Shown one piece after another: positions 28,732 through 37,788 of a stretch of 64,000 nt of DNA (positions are counted from its first letter, which is position 1; the number at the start of each line of letters is the position of its first letter). A program made the translations under genes and the position numbers. The DNA comes from Roseibium sp. TrichSKD4 (lineage in GTDB: Bacteria > Pseudomonadota > Alphaproteobacteria > Rhizobiales > Stappiaceae): positions 1 to 64,000 of the forward strand of contig NZ_GL476304.1 of assembly GCF_000148725.1 (NCBI RefSeq), in the 5' to 3' direction. The notes beneath the pieces were generated by a model. The model saw only the letters and a program-made list of their open reading frames with translations, did not search any database and had not been told where the DNA came from.

Positions 28732-29136
28732 TTATTTGCCGAGACGTCCAGCTTCGAGGATTGGCATACCTGCTTCTGTTGGAAGATAAATCACCTGTTT
28801 TGACGCTCTTTGTTCCTCAAGCATGCGAATGTAGAGGTAGCGAAGGTACGCTTCCGGGCCGCCCAGTCCTTCAGTCAGTGCAGCATTTGCTTTTGCAGCA
28901 AACTCGGCACGGGTCAGTTCGGCCTGCCCCTCAAGCGAGGCCGCATCTGCTTTTGCTTGCGCCTCTTTAACCCCAGCCTGTTTGCTGAATTCTGCCTCTG
29001 CGAGGATAGCCTTGCCGCTCATCTCGGCACCCCAGACCTGCACGGTTTTGTATGAGTACCAACCACCGCCGACAACAAGTCCGAGACATGCTATGCCGAT
29101 CGCGGCTACAATCGCTCCGATCCCGAAATCTTTCAT
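28732..29136 (-). CDS. Membrane-anchored coiled-coil phage protein
   Basis: 134 aa from the ATG at 29136, preceded by GAAAGGATC. The N-terminal helix FGIGAIVAAIGIACLGLVVGGGWYSY is followed by an Ala/Glu-rich coiled coil (AEAEFSKQAGVKEAQAKADAASLEGQAELTRAEFAAKANA) and a C-terminal PTEAGMPILEAGR. It resembles the C-terminal part of SPFH/prohibitin-like proteins, but no SPFH domain is present. Confidence 0.5.
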   Translation of the reverse strand: MKDFGIGAIVAAIGIACLGLVVGGGWYSYKTVQVWGAEMSGKAILAEAEFSKQAGVKEAQAKADAASLEGQAELTRAEFAAKANAALTEGLGGPEAYLRYLYIRMLEEQRASKQVIYLPTEAGMPILEAGRLGK

Positions 29137-29177
29137 GTTGGATCCTTTCCTGCGTCTTTCGTTGAGGTGGCAGGGCG

Positions 29178-29303
29178 CTATTGCGCCCCGTCCTTTCCTG
29201 AAAACAGGCCTTTGATGTAGTTGATCGGGTTGGCCTTTCCCGCCGCACCGCGCAGGTACCAACCAAGCGCGATGCCACTGATCAAAATGAGGAAAGAGAA
29301 CAC
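29178..29303 (-). CDS. 41-aa holin-like or anchor membrane peptide
   Basis: A GTG start at 29303, two bases after the stop of the TerB-like gene, gives a short protein with helix FSFLILISGIALGWYLRGAA and a charged tail ending GKDGAQ. Coupling to the preceding gene supports translation. The role is unknown. Confidence 0.4.
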   Translation of the reverse strand: MFSFLILISGIALGWYLRGAAGKANPINYIKGLFSGKDGAQ

Positions 29304-29305
29304 GA

Positions 29306-29545
29306 TCAGACGTCGTAGTTCGCCGGGTTCAAGCCGAGCTTGGCGGCGATCTTCTCAAGGACCGCCTTTTCTTCAGGCTCGATCTGGCCGTCGCTCTCGG
29401 AGATGTCGAGCGCTGTCAGATAAACCGTCTCGGCCATATCCGGGTCGTCCTTAATGTCCTCAATCTCGCCATCGGCGGCGGCGACAAGTGCGGCTGCTGC
29501 ACATACCGCTTCCAGAAAGTCCGTCTTGCCCTTGAACCGGTTCAT
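29306..29545 (-). CDS. TerB-like small acidic protein
   Basis: 79 aa, helical and acidic: FLEAVCAAAALVAAADGEIEDIKDDPDMAETVYL, then ESDGQIEPEEKAVLEKIAAKLGL. The alternating DGEIE/DGQIEPEE pattern matches TerB-type tellurite-resistance domains, which occur in phage and defence contexts. The ATG at 29545 follows AAGGATCG. It is first in the minus-strand run after the IS1380 element. Confidence 0.6.
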   Translation of the reverse strand: MNRFKGKTDFLEAVCAAAALVAAADGEIEDIKDDPDMAETVYLTALDISESDGQIEPEEKAVLEKIAAKLGLNPANYDV

Positions 29546-29598
29546 CGATCCTTAGAGCCTTTGTTTCAATTTCCCAAGCATGTTAGCTTCCTTATCCC

Positions 29599-31245
29599 GG
29601 ATTTCCCAAGTAGTCAGCTGATTTAGCTTCTTCTATCCTATTTTTCTCTTTATATTACAGCGTGTTACTTGATGACGGAGGGCTGAAAAATGGCACACCC
29701 AACGGGTGCGGGTTCTGAGAGCGATTTTCGGCTGGATTTTGACCCTCGGGTGCGGTTGGAATTCCACGGTTCAAAGATCAGTTCTGATGGCGGTCTTCTG
29801 CTTTACCGGGAGCTTGATGACGCCCTTGGCCTTTTCGGCAAAGCGGTTCGGTTCCTTCGGGATACCCGCAAAGGTAAGAATGGCGTTCACACCTTGATGG
29901 GCCTGCTGCGCCAATCGATATTTGGTCGCCTTGCGGGCTATGAAGATGTGAATGATGCCGTGCGTCTGTCGCGTGACCCGGTAATGCGCCAGATTATCGG
30001 GGGCCGTGCCGTTGACACTCAGGCGGCATCCTCCTCCCAGATGGGCCGCTTTGAGACTGAGGTGCTCGCGACTGCCGCCAACAGGGAAGCCTTGGCCGAT
30101 ATGCCCGGTCAATGGATTGATGCGGTGCATGGTCGCCAAGGACTGAACTACATCACCTTGGACATGGATAGCTCTGTCAGCCCCACCCATGGCGCTCAGG
30201 AGGGAACCGCATGGAACGGGCATTTCGGCTGCAACTGCTATCACCCATTGTTCATCTTCAATCAGTTTGGCCACTTGGAACGCTGTGCCCTGCGCAATGG
30301 CAGCGTCCACAGCGCGGATGACTGGAAGGCTCTTCTGATACCCGTCATTGCGCGCTATGCAGAGCGCGACATCATGCGCTTCTTTCGCGCTGATGCCGCT
30401 TTGCCATTCCGGAACTTTACGAGACTTTAGAGGCTGAAGGGTACCGCTACGCCATCCGCCTCAAAAAGAACGCTGTGCTGGAAGAGAAGATCAGCCATCA
30501 GCTGACCCGCCCCGTGGGACGTCCCTCAAAGACAAAGATCAAGCGCTTCTATGAGGTTTTTGAGTATCAGGCTGCTTCATGGAGCAAGCCCCGTCAGGTG
30601 GTTGCCAAGATCGAATGGTATCCCGGTGATCTATTCCCTCGCGTGGGTTTTGTCGTCACCAACTTGCCGATGGAGCCGGAATGGATCATCCGCTTCTACA
30701 ATCAGCGCGGCACAGCCGAACAGCACATCAAAGAAGGCAAGAACGCCATCACTTGGACCCGCCTGTCCTGCAAGCGGTTCTGTGACAATGAGGTCCGGCT
30801 TCAGCTTCACGCATTGGCGTATAACCTTGGTGTCTTCCTGCAAGGGCTAGACCTCCCGGAAGAGGTCGCCGACTGGTCGCTGACAAGTATCCAGAGCCGC
30901 CTCATCAAAATCGGGGCAAAGGTCGTACGCCATGCGCGCAAAATCACGTTCCAACTGGCAGAGGTGGCTGTATCAGGCTACGTCTTCGGACGAATCCTCG
31001 CCGCAATCCGCGCCCTCAAGCCCCCGCCGAGGCCTGCATGACGCTCCAAACAACGAAACCAACACAAATGCGGCTCCACAGCTGTGTCTTGTCGCAGCCC
31101 AAACGGGATAAAGTCCACGAAAAGCTCAAAAACCGCGCTTACGTAACCGTCAAAATCGATAATCGCCCCGACAACGCTGCCGTCAGAGTTGCAAACGTCC
31201 GTGAAAACGGTCAACCTCGTCGCAACACACAGTTACTTGGGAAAT
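29599..31245 (+). mobile_element. IS1380-family insertion sequence
   Basis: About 1.65 kb with inward-reading ends ATTTCCCAAGTA at 29601 and at the complement of 31234-31245. A third partial copy of the end (ATTTCCCAAGCA) at 29567 hints at an earlier insertion or a duplication of the left edge. The single transposase gene is frameshifted. Confidence 0.8.
29690..31041 (+). pseudogene. IS1380-family transposase, frameshifted
   Basis: The 5' frame (29690-30430) has the family start FRLDFDPRVRLEFHGSKISSDGGLLLYRELDD and the catalytic-type segment ITLDMDSSVSPTHGAQEGTAWNGHFG. After FFRADAA the frame should continue FAIPELYETLEAEGYRYAIRLKKN, but it reads LPFRNFTRL and stops. Adding one T at about 30405 restores it, and the other frame then runs to 31041 (WIIRFYNQRGTAEQHIKEGKNA, LQLHALAYNLG). 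No slippery heptamer is apparent, so this looks like a disabling deletion. Confidence 0.85.
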
Positions 31246-31299
31246 ATCCGTTGATGGATGTTTTTTTGAAAACTGACTGCGTGTTGGTCATAAATGAAC

Positions 31300-31320
31300 T
31301 CCCTATGTTTGAGATAGGGA
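31300..31320. promoter_or_regulatory. Palindrome upstream of HxlR-type gene
   Basis: Perfect arms TCCCTAT and ATAGGGA around 7 bp, about 88 bp before the regulator start in an AT-rich promoter-like stretch. It could be the operator of the HxlR-type protein. Confidence 0.4.
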
Positions 31321-31407
31321 AGAGCTAATTTTCACATAACTTTTTGACAAGTACGCAACATTTTGGCCTATACATACAAAACAGTAACTATTGGAGAAGC
31401 AGCTTAG

Positions 31408-31737
31408 GTGACCACTACCGAAAATGATCCTCTTTTCTGCCCAACAGAAACAATTCTAGGCATGATCGGCGGGAAGTGGAAGGGCATGATTCTATGGTGT
31501 ATTTGCCGCAAAACCATGCGGTTCAACGCTCTTCAACGAACAATCCCTGGCATTTCCCAGCGTATGCTCACCAAACAGCTTCGTGAGCTGGAAGACCATG
31601 GCATAATCACACGCACAGTTTATCCGGAAATTCCACCTCGCGTGGAGTACGGCCTCAGCCAACACGGCGAAACGTTGAAGCCGATTCTGGACGAACTTGA
31701 GAGCTGGTCACGTGCTTATCTGAACGAGCGCCAGTAA
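31408..31737 (+). CDS. HxlR-family transcriptional regulator
   Basis: 109-aa winged-helix protein. The family core is CPTETILGMIGGKWKGMILWCI, FNALQRTIPGISQRMLTKQLRELEDHGIITRTVYPEIPPRVEYGLSQHGETLKPIL. HxlR proteins typically control divergent reductase or detoxification genes, but no such partner is present here: an IS1380 element lies on its 5' side and a gene fragment on its 3' side. It starts GTG with GGAGAAG upstream. It looks like a chromosomal-type gene carried into the prophage by rearrangement. Confidence 0.88.
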   Translation: MTTTENDPLFCPTETILGMIGGKWKGMILWCICRKTMRFNALQRTIPGISQRMLTKQLRELEDHGIITRTVYPEIPPRVEYGLSQHGETLKPILDELESWSRAYLNERQ

Positions 31738-31760
31738 GACATCTGGCGTTAAACGGTTAA

Positions 31761-31946
31761 TCACCCGCCCTGCCAGACCTTAATCGCCTCGATTGGGTAG
31801 ACCAGCATGATGACGTTGAGGGTCAAATTGTCCCGGATCACCCAGAGCGCCAGAAGCTCGAAGGCGATGGCAACGAGAATGGTGCCCCAGGCTGGCATGC
31901 GCGCGGCGAAGAAATAGCCTGCCAACATCCAGATAATATCGACTTA
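31761..31946 (-). pseudogene. DUF2585 membrane protein, C-terminal fragment
   Basis: About 60 codons on the minus strand read VDIIWMLAGYFFAARMPAW, then ILVAIAFELLALWVIRDNLTLNV, then MLVYPIEAIKVWQGG and stop. This matches the C-terminal end of the DUF2585 / UPF0314 membrane proteins of alphaproteobacteria as I know them. A stop codon lies directly upstream and no N-terminal part is found. It is a remnant. Confidence 0.65.
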
Positions 31947-32023
31947 GGTTGGTGATGGCCGCTTGCGGCCGTTGCGCCCCTGTCCATGGTTTAGCGGTCG
32001 TGGGCAGGGGGATTCTTCGAAGG

Positions 32024-32404
32024 TCAAGCGGTCGTTGCCGCAGCCTCCGCTACGTTGACGAGACTGCGCTGTGCATTGCCAGTGCATCTGGAGAAAGTCA
32101 TCAACAGGTCTGTGGCGCCGGGAATGGTCAGGAGCTTCTGAACGTCAAGATCGGTCTCGACTTCCTCCGGTGCATCCGGAAGACCTTCGTAGAAATGGCC
32201 AGGTGTTGCACCGAGTGCGGATGCAATGGCATGAAGGCGTCCGGCGCTAATGCGATTGGTGCCATTTTCGTATTTCTGGAGTTGCTGGAACGATGTTCCC
32301 AGCTTGTCGGCCAAGGTTTCTTGACTCATGTTCAATGCCTGTCGGCGCTGTCTGACGCGAATACCGACATAGGTGTCTACTGGGTTGGGTTTCCTTGTAG
32401 TCAT
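32024..32404 (-). CDS. XRE-family regulator
   Basis: 126 aa. KPNPVDTYVGIRVRQRRQALNMSQETLADKLGTSFQQLQKYENGTNRISAGRLHAIASAL is the HTH type widespread in alphaproteobacteria. The C-terminal 55 residues (LPDAPEEVETDLDVQKLLTIPGATDLLMTFSRC) may dimerise. It is a candidate prophage repressor. The ATG is at 32404, 16 bp downstream of the coiled-coil gene. Confidence 0.85.
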   Translation of the reverse strand: MTTRKPNPVDTYVGIRVRQRRQALNMSQETLADKLGTSFQQLQKYENGTNRISAGRLHAIASALGATPGHFYEGLPDAPEEVETDLDVQKLLTIPGATDLLMTFSRCTGNAQRSLVNVAEAAATTA

Positions 32405-32420
32405 TGGTCTACCTGCCTGT

Positions 32421-32750
32421 TCAGTCGGTTGATTGGTCGCTGTAGAGCGCGGAGAGGGCGGCGCGCAGGGCGGTGACTTGCTGTTTCGCCTCGCTTTGTT
32501 TTGTGGTCAGATCAGAGATATCTGCAGTGAGCGAAGCTAGTTCGGCATGTTTAACTTCGAGCTGGCCTGTTGCCTCTTTAAGTGCGGTCTCTTGTTGATC
32601 CAAAAAGTCCGACATCACTTTTCGGATTTCGGGCGCCGGTTTTCGCGCGGGTTGTCCCGGAGCCAGATTGTAATCCGCACGTCCGAAACGACTATCGCTT
32701 TTGGGGAATCCGGATTTTTCGGTTTTCATGTTGGGGTCATGTGCGTTCAT
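32421..32750 (-). CDS. Coiled-coil hypothetical phage protein
   Basis: 109 aa from the ATG at 32750 (GGAG upstream). The first 50 residues are polar (NAHDPNMKTEKSGFPKSDSRFG). The rest is a long helix, FLDQQETALKEATGQLEVKHAELASLTADISDLTTKQSEAKQQ, suggesting a coiled-coil dimer. The start overlaps the end of the DUF968-like gene by 4 bp. Unknown function. Confidence 0.5.
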   Translation of the reverse strand: MNAHDPNMKTEKSGFPKSDSRFGRADYNLAPGQPARKPAPEIRKVMSDFLDQQETALKEATGQLEVKHAELASLTADISDLTTKQSEAKQQVTALRAALSALYSDQSTD

Positions 32751-33073
32751 CGTCTTCTCCACTTCGGATCGATTTGCGCGAGAATGAAAATTGTCGCTGC
32801 ATGCGTATCTGGGAACAGCTCTTGAAGCCGAGCGCAGATCAAGAGCGGGTTCTTTCCCTCCCGTTCCCAAAACTCCCGTTCATTCATGGAGTGCTGACGC
32901 TGGTGTTGTTCCCACCACAGCGGTAACGAGTACCGATCATCCGGTTTGCGTCCCATGCCGGTCAGGGGTTTGTCGGCTTCATGATCGACGTAACGGATGT
33001 GCGCCTGTTGGACACCTTCACCGATGCGCCCTGTCACCACGCATGGGAGCCCGTGGACCCAAGAGGTGTCCAT
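32747..33073 (-). CDS. DUF968-like phage protein, 5' end next to IS3
   Basis: 108 aa from 33073. The core LPCVVTGRIGEGVQQAHIRYVDHEADKPLTGMGRKPDDRYSLPLWWEQHQRQHSMNEREFWERE matches the DUF968 / HNH-like phage proteins, with the AHIRY and H..QH histidines that would bind metal, though only one CxxC-like Cys remains. The N-terminus may extend further: IS3 starts about 35 bp upstream and may have removed the original start. Confidence 0.62.
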   Translation of the reverse strand: MDTSWVHGLPCVVTGRIGEGVQQAHIRYVDHEADKPLTGMGRKPDDRYSLPLWWEQHQRQHSMNEREFWEREGKNPLLICARLQELFPDTHAATIFILAQIDPKWRRR

Positions 33074-33140
33074 CGTCAGGGATTTTTGGGCAGATATGAG
33101 TTTTGTTTAAGGGAGTATCTGGCTCATCTGTTTGTCGATA

Positions 33141-34121
33141 TTAGGCGGCCTGTTTGCGGTGTTGCAAGCGGCGTTGTTCGATGGTGCTTTGTTTGATCCT
33201 TTCTCGTTTGCGCAGGATTTGTTCGCCGCGCCCGAAGTAGACGTCAGCGGGTGTGAGGTTCTTCAAGCTCTCGTGATATCGGTGATGATTGTAGTGGCTG
33301 ATGAACTTGCTTATTTGGGCTTTGAGGTCATCGGGCAGGAAGTAGTTCTCCAGAAGGATCCGGTTTTTCAAGGTCTGATGCCATCTTTCGATCTTGCCCT
33401 GCGTTTGGGGGTGGTATGGGGCTCCACGCACATGGTCCATGCCTTTGTCGTCGAGCCAGTCGGCCAGCTCACCGGCGAAGTAACTTGACCCATTGTCCGA
33501 CAACAGTCTTGGCCGGTGGCGGACACTGGCCTGATTACAGCCTGAAGCCTGTAAGGCCAGTTCCAACGTATCCGTGACATCACTGGCCAACATCGTCGTA
33601 CACAGCTTCCACGCGATGACATAGCGGCTGTAATCATCAAGGATTGTTGACAGGTAAAACCAACCCCAGCCAATAACCTTCAGATAGGTGAAGTCTGTCT
33701 GCCACAGCTCATTGGGCGCTGTGGTCTTGTTCTTGAACTCGTCAGCTGCCTTGACCACGATAAAGGCCGGATTGGTGATGAGGTCATGGGCTTTCAGCAA
33801 CCGGTAAACACTGGCCTCAGACACGAAGTACTGCTTTGTGTCCGTAAACTGGACAGCCAGCTCCCGAGGTGAGAGTTCCGGTTCTTCCAGGGCCAGATCA
33901 ATGACCTGTTGGCGGATATCATCGGGGATCCGGTTCCAGACCCGTGCAGGCATGGGGGCCGTGTCCTGCAAGGCATCTATGCCACCGGTTTGATATTTGT
34001 CATACCAGACGTAGAAGGTTGACCTTGGAATACCCAGCCGATCCAGCGTCTGTCTGACTGGAAGATGGGACTGCTCCACCAGTCGAATGATTTCAAGTTT
34101 CTCGGAGGCGGGATATCTCAT
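33141..34121 (-). CDS. IS3-family transposase OrfB
   Basis: 326 aa. N-terminal HTH (EIIRLVEQSHLPVRQTLDRLGIPRSTFYVWYDKY), then the rve integrase core with DDE residues: first Asp in NELWQTDFTYLKV, second Asp in RLLSDNGSSYFAGEL, Glu in KIERWHQTLKNR. The frame is intact. It starts at an ATGA overlap with orfA, so the two may be made separately by coupling or as a fusion. Confidence 0.95.
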   Translation of the reverse strand: MRYPASEKLEIIRLVEQSHLPVRQTLDRLGIPRSTFYVWYDKYQTGGIDALQDTAPMPARVWNRIPDDIRQQVIDLALEEPELSPRELAVQFTDTKQYFVSEASVYRLLKAHDLITNPAFIVVKAADEFKNKTTAPNELWQTDFTYLKVIGWGWFYLSTILDDYSRYVIAWKLCTTMLASDVTDTLELALQASGCNQASVRHRPRLLSDNGSSYFAGELADWLDDKGMDHVRGAPYHPQTQGKIERWHQTLKNRILLENYFLPDDLKAQISKFISHYNHHRYHESLKNLTPADVYFGRGEQILRKRERIKQSTIEQRRLQHRKQAA

Positions 34122-34513
34122 TCGTCGTCGACCCCATCCCCGATCATGCTTTTTTTGAGAAGGCGAAGTTCCAGAGCCTGTTCTGCAACCACTTCCTTCA
34201 AGTCCCTCGTCTCTTTGCGAAGAGACTTTACTTCATCAGAACTGGCTTCACGAGCTGCGTCCCCAGCAAGCCGTTTCTTGCCCGCTTCCATGAAGTCCTT
34301 GGACCAGGAATAATACTGGCTCTGGGCGATACCTTCCTGGCGGCAAAGTTCTGCAATGCTGTCTTCGCCTCGAAGACCAGAAACCACTATGCGGATCTTC
34401 TCTTCAGCGGAAAACCGACGGCGGGTCTGGCGTTTGATGTCTTTTACGATCCGATCCGCATCGTCGGTCACTCGGTCCTTCTTTCGTCTCATCATTTGCT
34501 CCTGAGTCAGCAA
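34118..34513 (-). CDS. IS3-family transposase OrfA
   Basis: 131-aa DNA-binding subunit: RRRFSAEEKIRIVVSGLRGEDSIAELCRQEGIAQSQYYSWSKDFMEAGKKRLAG is the HTH, followed by a leucine-zipper helix SLRKETRDLKEVVAEQALELRLLKKSM. It overlaps orfB by 4 bp. Confidence 0.95.
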   Translation of the reverse strand: MLTQEQMMRRKKDRVTDDADRIVKDIKRQTRRRFSAEEKIRIVVSGLRGEDSIAELCRQEGIAQSQYYSWSKDFMEAGKKRLAGDAAREASSDEVKSLRKETRDLKEVVAEQALELRLLKKSMIGDGVDDE

Positions 34514-34582
34514 TGATGAGCCAAAATCACTCCCTTACGAAATCAAACCAATTTGTCCATTAAGCGCTGACGGAGGACAGTA

Positions 34583-34747
34583 ATGCTGTCCGGCGCAGTT
34601 CTCGGGAGGTGGGTCGGCACCAGTCTTCAGGAAACGCGAACTCTGTTCGATGCCAATGGAATGCCGTCCAAAGTCGAAACACAGTTGCGACTGACCCGGT
34701 ATGTTCCTGGACCTATCAGCACCGAACTCAGAACAGGGCTGTTCTGA
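34583..34747 (+). pseudogene. Phage tail protein gpU, C-terminal fragment
   Basis: In frame up to the TGA at 34745, the sequence reads MLSGAVLGRWVGTSLQETRT, LFDANGMPSKVETQLRLTRYV, then PGPISTELRTGLF. The LGRWVxTSxxETRTxFxxxGxPxKxExxLxLxR pattern is that of the C-terminal half of P2-like gpU. The N-terminal part is missing, cut off by the IS3 element. Its stop overlaps the next start (ATGA). Confidence 0.75.
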
Positions 34748-35868
34748 TGAAGCCGTATTATCTGATCAAGGTGAATGGTGAGAACGTAACTAAAAAGCTC
34801 AAGGACTTGGGTCTCACCCTCACGATAACGGATCAGCTAGATAGCCACGCAGATACAGCGCAGATCGACATCACTGATCCGAACATGATCCTGCAACGTC
34901 CGGAGACGGGGGCAGAAGTCTATATTGAAGCTGGGTGGGAAGAGCAGGGCGAGCCACGGAAATTTGGGAAGTTCCGCATTGATCAGCGTTCGGTGAATGG
35001 GTTTCCCGTCACGATTTCCATCTCAGCCCAGACCATCGACGCCAAATCTGCAGTCAAAGAACAGCGAACCAAGGCGTATCCCAATAAAGACTACCCGACA
35101 TACGGGGATATCTTTCGCGAGATAGCTTCCCGTAATGGTTGGTCACCTGCGATTGCGGACCGTATCGACAACGAGCCGAACGACTACGAGGCTCAATCGG
35201 AAGAAAACGATATCGCCTTTGCCACCCGTCTCAAGGAAAAGCTGGATGCCGGTGTCAGCATCAAGGACGGGCATATGGTGATCAACGACAAGGCCTCTGG
35301 CGAGTCCGTTACGGGCAAGAAAATCCCTGCGATCAATGTGGCGTTGGGCGTGAACTTGATCAGTTTTTCAGCGTCGGAAGTCGACAAGCCAAAGTTCTCG
35401 AAAGTCGAGGCCTCCTGGTTTGATCGTAACAAGGTCGAGCACAAGTTCCAGTCTTCTGCTGCCAGTGAAGAAGGGCCGACGTTCCACATCCGTCACCCAT
35501 TCCAAACAGAGGAAGAGGCGAGGCGGGCTGCCAGGTCAAAAGCACGTGAAATTACACGTTCAGAGGGGTCTGCGCGTTTCACAATTAACGGAGATCCGTT
35601 CGCGATGGCCGGCGCCGAGGTCGAGGTTTCCGGATTGGGATACGGTGTTTATGGAAAATGGCATGCGGTCCGCGTCGTTCATACCTTTTCCGGATCATCC
35701 GCTTACACCACTGAAATCGAGTGTGAAGCCCCGACTGGAGGCGCGAAGAAAGGCCTGGGCGAACAGCCGAAAGTGACAGGCAGTGCATCTACCGCACCCG
35801 TCCCTACACCAGAGCCAACCGGCCCAACCTTGGTAGGGAGTGGTCTTCTTGGTGACGGACCAGAGTGA
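34747..35868 (+). CDS. Phage late control / baseplate hub protein gpD
   Basis: 373 aa, P2 gpD-like hub protein of contractile tails. N-terminus KPYYLIKVNGENVTKKLKDLGLTLTITDQLDSHADTAQIDITDP; middle PNKDYPTYGDIFREIASRNGWSPAI and SEENDIAFATRLKEKLD; then FQTEEEARRAARSKAREITRSEGSARFTINGDPFAMAGAEVEVSGLG. The C-terminal 40 residues are Pro/Gly/Thr-rich. The start at 34747 overlaps the gpU stop, and the stop overlaps the gpX GTG start. Tape measure, tube and sheath genes are absent. Confidence 0.9.
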   Translation: MKPYYLIKVNGENVTKKLKDLGLTLTITDQLDSHADTAQIDITDPNMILQRPETGAEVYIEAGWEEQGEPRKFGKFRIDQRSVNGFPVTISISAQTIDAKSAVKEQRTKAYPNKDYPTYGDIFREIASRNGWSPAIADRIDNEPNDYEAQSEENDIAFATRLKEKLDAGVSIKDGHMVINDKASGESVTGKKIPAINVALGVNLISFSASEVDKPKFSKVEASWFDRNKVEHKFQSSAASEEGPTFHIRHPFQTEEEARRAARSKAREITRSEGSARFTINGDPFAMAGAEVEVSGLGYGVYGKWHAVRVVHTFSGSSAYTTEIECEAPTGGAKKGLGEQPKVTGSASTAPVPTPEPTGPTLVGSGLLGDGPE

Positions 35869-36113
35869 TCAGAATGACATCCAGATTCCATACCGGTCCA
35901 GACGGTAAAACCCGCTACATCACGTCGGACGGGGATACTGTCGACCACATCGCTTGGAAATTCTATGGCCGCCATCAAGGAACGACTGAATTGATCCTTG
36001 AGGCAAATCGGGGACTGGCAAACCGCGGGCTGGTGTTGCCGGCCGGAGTTGAGATCATTCTTCCCGAGGCACCGCCACCCAAGCCAAAACCACTCATCAC
36101 TCTCTGGTCCTAA
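35865..36113 (+). CDS. Phage tail protein gpX (LysM-like)
   Basis: 82 aa if it starts at the GTG overlapping the gpD stop (GTGA), or 79 from the ATG at 35874. ITSDGDTVDHIAWKFYGRHQGTTELILEANRGLANRGLVLPAGVEIILPEAP is the P2 gpX/LysM-type fold, thought to bind peptidoglycan or complete the tail tube. The tail ends PPPKPKPLITLWS. Confidence 0.88.
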   Translation: MIRMTSRFHTGPDGKTRYITSDGDTVDHIAWKFYGRHQGTTELILEANRGLANRGLVLPAGVEIILPEAPPPKPKPLITLWS

Positions 36114-36192
36114 CGTCGATCAGACACTCCCAAAGGCTCGCTATCGGTGACCGTCCGGCGAAGGCGCTCTGGCGCGACACCGATGCGGCCTG

Positions 36193-37719
36193 TTACGCTG
36201 CCTGAGCAGCGTAACGCCAGGGCAGAAGTTCGTCGAGGCGTGTGATTTTGTGGTCGGCGACTTGACCGAGGACCCAGGTCAGCCAGGCCTGAGGGTCAAC
36301 ACCGTTGAGCTTGGCCGTTTCGATCAGGGTATAAGCGATAGCCATGGCTTTGCCGCCGCCTTGGGAGCCTGAGAACATCCAATTTTTGCGTCCGATGGCG
36401 ACGGGTTTAACGGCGCGCTCGGCGGTGTTGTTATCCAATTCCAGATGGCCGAGCTCAAGGTATGGGCGTGCTTTCGGCATTCGGCCCAAGGCATAGCGGA
36501 TGGCCTGCGCGAGTGGTGACTTTCCCGAGATTTTGGGCAATTGCGTCTGCAACCATTCTTCCAAGGCGTCAAAGATCGGTTTTGCCCTAGCCTGCCGGAT
36601 GGTAGCGCGGTCTTCGGGGGGCATGCCCCTGATCTCTTTCTCGATAGCGTAAAGCTCAGCAATCCGGCGGATGACTTCTTCGGCAATGGCGCTGCCCTGC
36701 GAGGAGAAGACATCCACGAACTTGCGTCGTACATGCGCCATGCAGGCCATCTCATCGGCTTTGTCGTCACCGAACACACCGTTGAACCCGGAATATCCAT
36801 CCGCATGGACCCAGCCCTTGTATCCCGACAAATGAGCAACGGGATGCTCTCCTTTGCGATCCACCGTGAACTGATACCATGCACAGGGTGGCGATTGGCC
36901 AGACCAGGCACGCTCATCCCGCACATAGGTCCAGACCCGCGCCGTTTTGGTCTTCTTGTTGCCGGGGGCCAGCATTTTGATGGGCGTATCGTCGGCAAAA
37001 AGCGCAGGTCCTTGCCGCACCATCCGTCCGATGGCATCGGCAAGAGGTTCCAGCAGGGCCGTCGAGCGACCAACCCAGTCGGCCATGGTCGAGCGGTCCA
37101 GATCGACGCCTTCACGGGCAAAGATCTGGCTCAGGCGATAGAGGGGTAAATGATCGGCATATTTGCTTACCAGAACATGGGCCAACAATCCCGGTCCGGG
37201 CCGCCCACGCTCAATGGGGCGCGATGGCAGCGGCGCTTGCACAATCGCCTCGCACCATGAACAGGCTTTGCGGGGCCGGATGATCCGCTTCACCTTGAAG
37301 CGTCCCGGCACGTATTCCAACTCTTCGGTGACATCCTCACCCAGGGTGCGCAAGTTGCCACCACAACGACCGCATTCATCACCGGGAGAGAGCTCCTCGT
37401 CTTCCCGATCCAGATGATCCGGCAAGGGCTTGCGGCTGTGTTTGCGCTTCGGCTTTGGATCAACTCCCTCCTGCGACGGGGCGGGCTGTTTTGCCTGGTC
37501 TTCAGCGGCCTCAACAATCTCGGCGTCCTCGAGCAGATCGAGATTGAGCTGATCCAGACCCTCAGACTTGGAGCCGAACCGATGCCGATTGGCCCCGTGC
37601 AACTGGTGTTGAAGCTGCTCGACCTTGAGGCTCAGAGCCTTGACCTCGTCGGCCAGAAGGCGGTTCACCGCCCTCAATTCGGCGGGGTCCTCCGGGGTGA
37701 TATCAAGGTCCTTCAGCAT
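36193..37719 (-). CDS. tnpC: IS66 transposase TnpC, copy 2
   Basis: Full-length 508-aa DDE transposase. An N-terminal zipper ([22 protein letters not shown]) is followed by an IS66 zinc-finger region with CGRCGG and CSWC. The catalytic domain has [23 protein letters not shown] and the final Glu in the [22 protein letters not shown] motif. It is identical in sequence to copy 3, and uninterrupted. Confidence 0.97.
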   Translation of the reverse strand: MLKDLDITPEDPAELRAVNRLLADEVKALSLKVEQLQHQLHGANRHRFGSKSEGLDQLNLDLLEDAEIVEAAEDQAKQPAPSQEGVDPKPKRKHSRKPLPDHLDREDEELSPGDECGRCGGNLRTLGEDVTEELEYVPGRFKVKRIIRPRKACSWCEAIVQAPLPSRPIERGRPGPGLLAHVLVSKYADHLPLYRLSQIFAREGVDLDRSTMADWVGRSTALLEPLADAIGRMVRQGPALFADDTPIKMLAPGNKKTKTARVWTYVRDERAWSGQSPPCAWYQFTVDRKGEHPVAHLSGYKGWVHADGYSGFNGVFGDDKADEMACMAHVRRKFVDVFSSQGSAIAEEVIRRIAELYAIEKEIRGMPPEDRATIRQARAKPIFDALEEWLQTQLPKISGKSPLAQAIRYALGRMPKARPYLELGHLELDNNTAERAVKPVAIGRKNWMFSGSQGGGKAMAIAYTLIETAKLNGVDPQAWLTWVLGQVADHKITRLDELLPWRYAAQAA

Positions 37720-37788
37720 CTTCGATCTTATATCAGATCAAGGGCGTAAGTTGAATCCCGAGAGGCGCGCAAACGCCAATATATTGGC

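Larger units (their letters stand above)
33108..34560 (-). mobile_element. IS3-family insertion sequence
   Basis: Two-gene IS with inward ends that share TAAGGGAGT and GGCTCATC at about 33108 and about 34540. The exact outer edges are unclear, and the right edge may extend to about 34580. It interrupts the prophage, cutting a gpU-like tail gene on its right. Confidence 0.75.
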
